This document shows, in pieces, positions 1 to 4,016 of a stretch of DNA of 6,494 nucleotides. The stretch lies in assembly GCA_011046015.1 (NCBI GenBank), contig DSBO01000119.1, positions 1 through 6,494 of the forward strand, in the 5' to 3' direction. The notes below the pieces were generated by a model. That model was not told where the DNA came from. It was given only the letters and a program-made list of their open reading frames with translations, and searched no databases. How positions within the stretch are numbered: position 1 is the stretch's first letter; each line of letters begins with the position of its first letter. Position numbers and translations under genes: made by a program. The stretch is from Thioalkalivibrio sp. Its GTDB lineage: Bacteria; Pseudomonadota; Gammaproteobacteria; SpSt-1174.

Positions 1-1
1 G

Positions 2-364
2 TGGGCGTCCGCGCCCGGGCAGGCGCTGCCGCAGAGCATCGAGCTGCGCTGGGAGGGCCCGCGCGAGATCTCCGAGGTGCAGATCATCTTCGACACCGGC
101 TTCGCGCGCCCGCTCACGCTCACGCACAGCGACGGCTTCAACAGCCGCATAGTGCGCGGCCCGCAGCCGGAGACGGTGCGCGACTACGTGGTCGAGCTGG
201 AGGTCGGTGGCAACTGGGTCGAGGTGAAGCGCAGAAGCGACAACTACCAGCGCCGCCGCGTGCATCACTTCGAGTGCCTGACCGCGACGGCCCTGCGCAT
301 CACCTGCACCGCCACCAACGGCGACGCCCAGGCGCGCCTCTTCGAGGTGCGGGCGTACTCGTAG
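2..364 (+). CDS. C-terminal fragment: discoidin/galactose-binding-like domain, probably of an FAD-dependent oxidoreductase
   Basis: The gene enters from the left edge; 120 residues are visible in frame 2 before a TAG at 362-364. The reading frame is open from base 2 (WASAPGQALPQSIELRWEG...), so the GTG at 77 is internal and not a start. The segment reads as a beta-sandwich of the F5/8 type C (discoidin) kind: a W.S..GQ.LPQ.IEL opening, an EVQIIFDTGF strand, a VRDYVVELEVGGNWVEV strand pair, the stretch NYQRRRVHHF, and a closing ALRITCTATNGDAQARLFEVRAY. From memory, this ordering is typical of the C-terminal domain on large putative FAD-dependent oxidoreductases (FAD_oxidored type) of Planctomycetota, Armatimonadota and Lentisphaerota, where it is thought to bind carbohydrate. 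The parent enzyme is inferred, because no FAD-binding motif is inside the window; a glycoside hydrolase or other carbohydrate enzyme with the same domain is possible. The stop lies 2 nt before the next start, so the two genes are probably co-transcribed and translationally coupled. Confidence 0.7.
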   Translation, partial: WASAPGQALPQSIELRWEGPREISEVQIIFDTGFARPLTLTHSDGFNSRIVRGPQPETVRDYVVELEVGGNWVEVKRRSDNYQRRRVHHFECLTATALRITCTATNGDAQARLFEVRAYS

Positions 365-366
365 CC

Positions 367-1050
367 ATGGACCGCGTCATCCTCTGGGACTTCGACGGCA
401 CGCTGGCGCGGCGCGAGGGCGTCTGGTCGGGTGCATTGCTGCAGGCGCTCGACGAGATGGAGCCCGGCCACGGCTTCGTGCGCGACGACCTCCACCCGCG
501 CATCGTCAGCGGCTTCCCCTGGCACAAGCCGGAGGTCGCGCACACCCACCTGAACCGCGCGGATCGCTGGTGGGCGCACCTGGGCGCGCACCTGGCGTGG
601 GTCTTCCGGGACCTCGGCTACGACGCGGCGCGCGCCGATGCGCTGGCGCGCGCCACCCGCTGCATCTACACCGACGCCACTTCGTTCCGCCTGTTCGACG
701 ACACCGTGCCGGCGCTCGAGGCGCTCAGCGAGCGCGGCTGGCGGCACCTGATCCTGTCGAACCACGTGCCCGAGCTGCCGACCATCGTGCATGATCTGGG
801 CCTCGATCCACTCTTCGAGGACGTGCTCTCCTCGGCGCTCATCGGCTACGAGAAGCCGCACCCGGAGGCGTTCGCCATCGCCCTGCGCGCGGCGGGCGAG
901 CCCGACGAGGTGTGGATGGTCGGCGACAACCCGGTGGCCGATGTCCAGGGCGCGGAGGCGGTGGGCATCCCGGCGATCCTGGTGCGCCGCAAGCACGACG
1001 GGGTCCGGCCCGTCGAGGACCTGTGGGGCGTCGTCGAGATCGTGGGGTAG
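367..1050 (+). CDS. HAD-superfamily hydrolase (subfamily IA phosphatase-like)
   Basis: A 227-residue cytoplasmic protein with all four HAD motifs. Motif I is WDFDGT (D8 nucleophile, D10 acid/base), motif II is the LILSNH stretch with S131, motif III is YEKPHPEAF with K163, and motif IV is VGDNPVADVQGA with D187 and D192. The helical cap between motifs I and II (about residues 18-105) is rich in Trp and His (FPWHKPEVAHTH, RWWAHLGAHLAW), as expected for a subfamily I cap. HAD enzymes of this class usually remove phosphate from small metabolites using Mg2+ and an aspartyl-phosphate intermediate; the substrate cannot be read from sequence. The ATG at 367 is chosen because it directly precedes motif I at the usual distance and sits 2 nt after the preceding stop. 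There is no Shine-Dalgarno at normal spacing (the nearest is GAGGTG at 344-349, 17 nt away), which suggests translational coupling. Length and motif spacing look normal and intact. Confidence 0.93.
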   Translation: MDRVILWDFDGTLARREGVWSGALLQALDEMEPGHGFVRDDLHPRIVSGFPWHKPEVAHTHLNRADRWWAHLGAHLAWVFRDLGYDAARADALARATRCIYTDATSFRLFDDTVPALEALSERGWRHLILSNHVPELPTIVHDLGLDPLFEDVLSSALIGYEKPHPEAFAIALRAAGEPDEVWMVGDNPVADVQGAEAVGIPAILVRRKHDGVRPVEDLWGVVEIVG

Positions 1051-1060
1051 ACGCGACGGC

Positions 1061-1097
1061 CGACGGGCGAGACGCCCGTCGCACGGACCTGAGCCGC
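1061..1097. repeat. 37-bp palindromic intergenic repeat, copy 1
   Basis: First of two copies that match at 36 of 37 positions; the second is at 1140-1176, a 79-bp period. The left part is a perfect hairpin: arm CGACGGGCG (1061-1069), loop AGA, arm CGCCCGTCG (1073-1081). It is followed by a shared non-palindromic tail GCACGGACCTGAGCCGC that overlaps the arm by one base. It begins 10 nt after the HAD stop codon. It has no T-tract, so it is not a classical intrinsic terminator, although the hairpin could help stop transcription or protect the 3' end. Translated, repeats of this kind give TGETPV/TGVSPV-like strings, which I remember from many spurious proteins in Planctomycetota-like genomes. That suggests a dispersed REP-like family, but it is memory, not a search. 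Confidence 0.85.
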
Positions 1098-1139
1098 GAC
1101 CGCGATCGGGCGAACGACACGGTCGGCTGCGCCGCCCGC

Positions 1140-1176
1140 CGACGGGGGAGACGCCCGTCGCACGGACCTGAGCCGC
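1140..1176. repeat. 37-bp palindromic intergenic repeat, copy 2
   Basis: Second copy of the repeat at 1061-1097, in the same orientation. The only difference is at its eighth base (G here, C in copy 1). The change turns one pair of the 9-bp stem into a G-G mismatch: arm CGACGGGGG (1140-1148), loop AGA, arm CGCCCGTCG (1152-1160). The 42 bases between the copies (1098-1139) show no gene and only weak similarity to the 29 bases after copy 2, so the duplicated unit may once have been longer than 37 bp. Confidence 0.85.
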
Positions 1177-1205
1177 CATCGCGGCGGGCGGCTGCCGTTG
1201 CCGTT

Positions 1206-1252
1206 ACCCCCTCCTGCCCTCGCAGCGTCGTGTGCTGCGAAAAGGAGGGGGT
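1206..1252. repeat. Long nested inverted repeat (stem-loop)
   Basis: The outer arms ACCCCCTCCT (1206-1215) and AGGAGGGGGT (1243-1252) are perfect 10-bp complements. Inside them lies a second perfect 7-bp stem, TCGCAGC (1220-1226) with GCTGCGA (1234-1240), closed by the 7-nt loop GTCGTGT. The internal loop has 4 nt on one side and 2 on the other. No run of T follows, because the next base starts another hairpin. It resembles the C-rich/G-rich intergenic palindromes common in large high-GC genomes. It could act as a transcription barrier or an RNA-stability element; function is inferred only. Confidence 0.75.
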
Positions 1253-1273
1253 GGTCCGAGCTTTGCTCGGACC
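1253..1273. repeat. Short perfect inverted repeat directly abutting the previous hairpin
   Basis: Arms GGTCCGAGC (1253-1261) and GCTCGGACC (1265-1273) are perfect 9-bp complements around a TTT loop. It follows the 1206-1252 hairpin with no spacer, so the two probably form one composite element that ends 16 nt before the -35 box of the pdxT promoter. It is followed by GGGGGAGG rather than a T-tract, which argues against a standard intrinsic terminator on this strand. Confidence 0.75.
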
Positions 1274-1289
1274 GGGGGAGGCGCCGTTC

Positions 1290-1318
1290 TTGACGCCCCC
1301 GCGCGCCCGCCCTACAAT
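1290..1318 (+). promoter_or_regulatory. Sigma-70-type promoter for pdxT and the downstream nucleotidyltransferase gene
   Basis: The -35 box TTGACG (1290-1295) matches the TTGACA consensus at 5 of 6 positions and the -10 box TACAAT (1313-1318) matches TATAAT at 5 of 6, with an ideal 17-nt spacer (1296-1312). The boxes stand out in a very GC-rich background. The expected transcription start is near 1325, giving a leader of about 40 nt before the pdxT ATG at 1365. I see no clear operator or riboswitch in that short leader. Confidence 0.8.
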
Positions 1319-1353
1319 GCCCCTCGTTGCGACACCCACGTCCAGCAGTGAAT

Positions 1354-1358
1354 GGAGA
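1354..1358 (+). promoter_or_regulatory. Ribosome binding site of pdxT
   Basis: GGAGA lies with its GGAG core 7 nt ahead of the ATG at 1365. It fixes that start; the reading frame is open far upstream (to 912), but that extension runs antisense-like through the repeats and another gene. Confidence 0.75.
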
Positions 1359-1364
1359 CCCGCC

Positions 1365-1949
1365 ATGCCGAAGATCGTGGGCGTGCTGGCCGTGCAGGGC
1401 GACTTCAAGGAGCACATCGAGACCCTCAACGAGATCGAGGGCGTCGAGGCGCGCGCGGTGAAGACCCGCGCGCAGATCGCCGCCTGTGACGCGCTGGTCA
1501 TCCCGGGCGGGGAGAGCACCACCATCGGCAAGCTCATGGAGCGCTTCGAGTTGGACCTGCCGGTGCGCGAGATGCACGAGCAGGGCAAGCCCATCTGGGG
1601 CACCTGCGCGGGCATGATCATCCTCGCCAAGGAGATCGTGGAGAGCGACCAGTGGCGGTTGGGGCTGATGGACATCACGGTCGAGCGCAACGCCTTCGGC
1701 CGCCAGGTGGACAGCTTCGAGGCCGATCTGCCCGTCGCGGGCATCGACGGCGGCCCGGTGCGCGCGGTCTTCATCCGGGCGCCCTATGTTCGCGAGGTGT
1801 GCGAGGAGTGCGGCGTCGAGGTGCTGGCCCAGGTCGAGGGCAGGATCGTGCTGTGCCGGCAGGGCAAGCTGCTGGCCGGCGCCTTCCACCCCGAGCTGAC
1901 CGACGACCGCCGTGTGCAGGAGATGTTCGTGGCGATGATCGACGACTGA
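1365..1949 (+). CDS. pdxT: Pyridoxal 5'-phosphate synthase glutaminase subunit PdxT
   Basis: A 194-residue class I glutamine amidotransferase that hydrolyses glutamine and passes ammonia to PdxS, which builds PLP from ribose 5-phosphate and glyceraldehyde 3-phosphate (the DXP-independent vitamin B6 route; cytoplasmic PdxS12:PdxT12 complex in known systems). The N-terminus is typical (KIVGVLAVQGDFKEHI). The oxyanion-hole stretch is LVIPGGESTTI (G48, G49, E50, S51), the nucleophile lies in GTCAGMI (C81), RNAFGRQ (R108 region) matches the family's glutamine/PdxS-contact segment, and the catalytic pair lies in AFHPELT (H175, E177). The triad is complete and the length is normal. It has its own promoter and RBS. 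In many genomes pdxS lies directly upstream; here an intergenic repeat block and an HAD gene do, so pdxS must be elsewhere. The next gene starts 14 nt downstream, so they are probably co-transcribed. Confidence 0.97.
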   Translation: MPKIVGVLAVQGDFKEHIETLNEIEGVEARAVKTRAQIAACDALVIPGGESTTIGKLMERFELDLPVREMHEQGKPIWGTCAGMIILAKEIVESDQWRLGLMDITVERNAFGRQVDSFEADLPVAGIDGGPVRAVFIRAPYVREVCEECGVEVLAQVEGRIVLCRQGKLLAGAFHPELTDDRRVQEMFVAMIDD

Positions 1950-1951
1950 GC

Positions 1952-1956
1952 GGAGG
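1952..1956 (+). promoter_or_regulatory. Ribosome binding site of the thymidylyltransferase gene
   Basis: A full GGAGG lies 7 nt before the ATG at 1964, just after the pdxT stop. It decides the start of the downstream gene, whose open frame would otherwise extend back to 1652 inside pdxT. Confidence 0.8.
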
Positions 1957-1963
1957 CGCCGGC

Positions 1964-2719
1964 ATGAAGGGTGTCATCCTCGTAGGCGGGCTGGGCACGC
2001 GGCTGCTGCCCATGACGCGCGTCACCAACAAGCACCTGCTGCCCGTCGGGCGCTTCCCGATGGTCTACTACCCGCTCTACAACCTCGCCGAGGCGGGCAT
2101 CCGCGAGATCATGATCGTGACCGGTGGCAACTCGCCCGGCGACTTCCTCGAGCTGCTGCACGATGGCTCCGAGTTCGGCCTCGACTACCTCGCCTTCACC
2201 TACCAGCGCGGCGCGGGCGGCATCGCCGATGCCCTGCGGCTCGCGCGCCCGTTCGTGGGCGATGACCGCGTGGCCGTGATCCTGGGCGACAACATCTTCG
2301 GCGGGAGCATCCGGCCGCACGTCGCCGCCTTCGGCAGGCAGCCCTCTGGGGCGAAGATCCTGCTGCGCGAGGTGGACGACCCTGAGCGCTTCGGCGTGGC
2401 CGAGGTCGATGACGCGGGCAAGGTCCTCTCCATCGAGGAGAAGCCGGAGGAGCCGAGGTCACACCTCGCGGTGGTGGGCGTCTACATGTACGACCGGCGG
2501 CTGTGGGAGATCCTGCCGACGCTGGTGCCCTCGGACCGCGGGCAGCTCGAGATCACCGACGTGAACAACGCCTACCGCGAGGCGGGGGAGCTGACCGCCG
2601 AGGTGCTCGAGTGCGAGTGGTCGGATGCGGGCACACCCGAGAGCCTCTTCCGCGCGACCCAGATCGCGCGCAAGTCGGAGTTCTGGCAGAGCGCCAACCT
2701 GCCCAGCGGCCAGGTGTAG
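1964..2719 (+). CDS. rfbA: Glucose-1-phosphate thymidylyltransferase, short form (RmlA/RfbA family)
   Basis: A 251-residue sugar-nucleotidyltransferase expected to make dTDP-glucose from dTTP and glucose 1-phosphate, the first step to dTDP-rhamnose and related surface sugars. The signature is MKGVILVGGLGTRLLPMTRVTNKHLLPV (quoted in parts: GGLGTRL at 8-14, TNKHLLPV at 21-28). VILGDN holds the metal-binding D109, ERFGVAEVD (141-149) and IEEKP (K160) line the sugar site, and WSDAGTPESL supplies the second metal ligand D221. Position 7 is Val where Ala is usual (LVGG for LAGG). Most enterobacterial RmlA proteins have about 290 residues; this one ends soon after the active-site region and lacks the C-terminal helical part linked to allosteric control, as in the 240-250-residue forms of some Gram-positives. 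A different sugar or nucleotide specificity is possible. rmlB, rmlC and rmlD are not adjacent. It is downstream of pdxT with a 14-nt gap. Confidence 0.9.
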   Translation: MKGVILVGGLGTRLLPMTRVTNKHLLPVGRFPMVYYPLYNLAEAGIREIMIVTGGNSPGDFLELLHDGSEFGLDYLAFTYQRGAGGIADALRLARPFVGDDRVAVILGDNIFGGSIRPHVAAFGRQPSGAKILLREVDDPERFGVAEVDDAGKVLSIEEKPEEPRSHLAVVGVYMYDRRLWEILPTLVPSDRGQLEITDVNNAYREAGELTAEVLECEWSDAGTPESLFRATQIARKSEFWQSANLPSGQV

Positions 2720-2736
2720 GCGGCGCTCACGCCGCC
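2719..2736. terminator. GC-rich hairpin at the convergent gene junction
   Basis: Arms GGCGGCG (2719-2725) and CGCCGCC (2730-2736) form a perfect 7-bp stem with the loop CTCA. It starts in the last base of the thymidylyltransferase stop codon and lies 12 nt from the end of the converging dedA gene, the only non-coding space between the two operons (2720-2748). Neither strand has a T-run after it, so a bidirectional terminator is plausible by position but not by full motif. Confidence 0.4.
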
Positions 2737-2748
2737 CAGGGATGCCGC

Positions 2749-3369
2749 TCAGGACGCTCGGGCCGTGGGCACGCGGCCGCGCCTGCACCGGGTGAGCAGC
2801 AAGCGGATGACCGCGTAGAAGAACGCGCCCCAGAAGACCAGCGCGACGAGGACCACCAGTGCGACTCGCAGGCTGGGGTAGGCGTCCCAGAACCACGAAC
2901 CGGCCTGCGCCAGCCACAGGGCGAGGGCCACGTGCACGGCGGTGCCGATGGTCGTCCACAGGACGAAAGCCCCGAGTCGCACCTCGCCCAGCCCGGCGGC
3001 GATCGATGCCCACGGGCGCACATAGCCCACCAGCCGCGCCACCAGGATGGTCACGATGCCGTGGCGGTCGAACCAGGTGTGCAGCCACTCGATGGTGCGG
3101 CCCAGGCCGTTGCCGTTGCGGGCGCGGCGCAGGATGAGATTGTCGCCACCTCGCCCGAGGGCGTAGCCGATCAGGCTGCCCGTCACGTGCCCGAGGGTGC
3201 ACACCAGCAGCGCCCCGAGCCAACTCAGCTCCCCGACCTGGACCAGCTCGATGGCGACGATGTACGCCAGCGTGGTCGGCCACGGGACACCAATGTTCTC
3301 TACAGCGAGGAACAGCGCGATCCCGATGGCCCCGTGATCGCGGATCCAGACCAGCCACACGTCAGCCAT
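2749..3369 (-). CDS. DedA-family (SNARE-associated/VTT domain) membrane protein
   Basis: A 206-residue integral inner-membrane protein with about five hydrophobic stretches: residues 12-44, 48-72, 104-127 (re-entrant-like), 131-157 and 166-192. DedA features are visible: the N-terminal FLAVENIGVPWP (E24, P29, P31; family FxENxxxPxPGE), the Gly-rich helix GHVTGSLIGYALGR (G60, G64, G68, G72, R73), and the family's best-conserved stretch LVARLVGYVRPWASIAAG with R112, R118, P119 and G126. DedA/VTT proteins act in membrane phospholipid flipping and proton-coupled transport (for example undecaprenyl-phosphate or phosphatidylethanolamine recycling in some members); which substrate applies here is unknown. 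The C-terminus is basic (TRCRRGRVPTARAS), consistent with a cytoplasmic end. The ATG at 3369-3367 overlaps the stop of the acetyltransferase gene by 8 nt (ATGGCTGA), so translation is probably coupled; only a weak GGGA lies ahead of it. Confidence 0.9.
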   Translation of the reverse strand: MADVWLVWIRDHGAIGIALFLAVENIGVPWPTTLAYIVAIELVQVGELSWLGALLVCTLGHVTGSLIGYALGRGGDNLILRRARNGNGLGRTIEWLHTWFDRHGIVTILVARLVGYVRPWASIAAGLGEVRLGAFVLWTTIGTAVHVALALWLAQAGSWFWDAYPSLRVALVVLVALVFWGAFFYAVIRLLLTRCRRGRVPTARAS

Positions 3370-4003
3370 TCGACGATCCCAGCTCGAGCATCATGACCTC
3401 CCACGGCCCGCGCGTGTCGTGCACCTGACCGACACTGCGGAACCCGTTTGTTTCGTAGATGCGACGTGCGGCCGCGTTGTGCGGCCGCACCTCGAGTCGT
3501 ATGCGAGTGTGGCCCTTTGCGCGCAGATAGTCAAGGGCCGCCTCGAACAGCGCCCTGCCGAGGCCGTGGCCCTGCCCGCGCGGATGGACCGCGAGCGAGA
3601 CAAACCGCGCCGGGCAGTCGGCGCCGGGCAGGTCGGGGTGCCGCCAGGACATGAGCTTCTCGCGCGCCAGCCGCAGTGCCGCCCGCAGGCCGATCGCGTA
3701 TCGGCCCCTCACCCAGCGCCACAGGATCGCCGGCAGATGGCCCAGGCCAGCACGACGGATGCGTCCGGCGTCTGAGGCGCAGATGACGTAGCCCGCCGGC
3801 CGGCCGTCCACGTCGGCGACCAGGAAGCCCTCAGGCTCGGCGTCGAGGCAGACGGCCATGATGTCGCGGACGGCGACGGGCCGGATGCCCTCCAGTCCGA
3901 GGTCGCGCAGCGAGTCCGGGAAGGCGGCCAGGTAGATCCCGGCCACGTCGGCCACGTCCCGCGCCCCGGCGCGCCGGATCATCGGGCCATCGTGCTCGCC
4001 CAT
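3362..4003 (-). CDS. GNAT-family N-acetyltransferase
   Basis: A 213-residue cytoplasmic acetyltransferase of the Gcn5-related type, transferring acetyl from acetyl-CoA to an amine. It opens with MIRRAGARDVADVAGIYLAAFPDSLRDLG (8-36, first part typical of the GNAT N-terminus), and the central strands include FLVADVDGRPAGYVI (60-74). Motif A is VSLAVHPRGQGHGLGRALFEAAL (in parts: SLAVHP at 136-141, then Q144-x-x-G147-x-G149 for pyrophosphate binding), and motif B is VRPHNAAARRIYETNGF (172-188). A basic insert (about residues 82-122, RIRRAG..RWVRGRYAIGLRAALRLAREK) is longer than in minimal GNATs and may shape the acceptor site. The start at 4003 is chosen for AGGTGG at 4014-4009, 5 nt upstream; the frame is open to 4183, but that would overlap the preceding gene by about 170 nt, and the in-frame ATG at 3982 lacks an RBS. 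The large upstream gene stops 13 nt away and dedA overlaps by 8 nt. The substrate is unknown; RimI-like protein acetylation and small-molecule acetylation are both possible. Confidence 0.92.
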   Translation of the reverse strand: MGEHDGPMIRRAGARDVADVAGIYLAAFPDSLRDLGLEGIRPVAVRDIMAVCLDAEPEGFLVADVDGRPAGYVICASDAGRIRRAGLGHLPAILWRWVRGRYAIGLRAALRLAREKLMSWRHPDLPGADCPARFVSLAVHPRGQGHGLGRALFEAALDYLRAKGHTRIRLEVRPHNAAARRIYETNGFRSVGQVHDTRGPWEVMMLELGSSNG

Positions 4004-4008
4004 CGCCG

Positions 4009-4014
4009 CCACCT
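4009..4014 (-). promoter_or_regulatory. Ribosome binding site of the GNAT acetyltransferase gene
   Basis: AGGTGG read on the minus strand, 5 nt before the ATG at 4003-4001, inside the 13-nt gap after the large upstream gene. It decides between the ATGs at 4003 and 3982. Confidence 0.7.
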
Positions 4015-4016
4015 GC

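Noticed and set aside
1061..1176. CRISPR array
   Set aside because: There are only two repeats, the repeats carry internal palindromes ending in a long tail, the single 42-nt gap has no further unit, and there are no cas genes.
265..1179. A 304-codon open frame on the minus strand opposite the HAD gene
   Set aside because: It lies antisense to a gene with complete HAD motifs, has a low-complexity Arg/His/Ala composition typical of GC-rich shadow frames, and no recognisable domain. Its VRATGVSPVGGRR start is just the palindromic repeat translated.
1206..1273. Intrinsic terminator of the HAD operon
   Set aside because: The stems are strong but neither is followed by a T-tract on the plus strand, so I list them as inverted repeats and leave termination as a possibility.
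912..1364. Upstream extension of the pdxT frame to an ATG at 912
   Set aside because: The extension runs out of frame through the end of the HAD gene, both repeats and the promoter. The clear RBS, the promoter and the standard PdxT N-terminus place the start at 1365.
1319..1364. Riboswitch or attenuator in the pdxT leader
   Set aside because: The leader is only about 40 nt, with no visible stem pair or leader peptide, which is too short for known PLP- or metabolite-sensing riboswitches.
839..1889. Two long minus-strand open frames across pdxT and the intergenic region
   Set aside because: They are antisense to pdxT, cover the palindromes, and show no domain or RBS; GC bias makes such frames expected.
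2459..3396. Open frames of about 300 codons on both strands over the dedA gene
   Set aside because: The 206-codon minus-strand frame has DedA motifs and membrane segments, while the alternatives are charged, low-complexity and overlap the end of the thymidylyltransferase gene.
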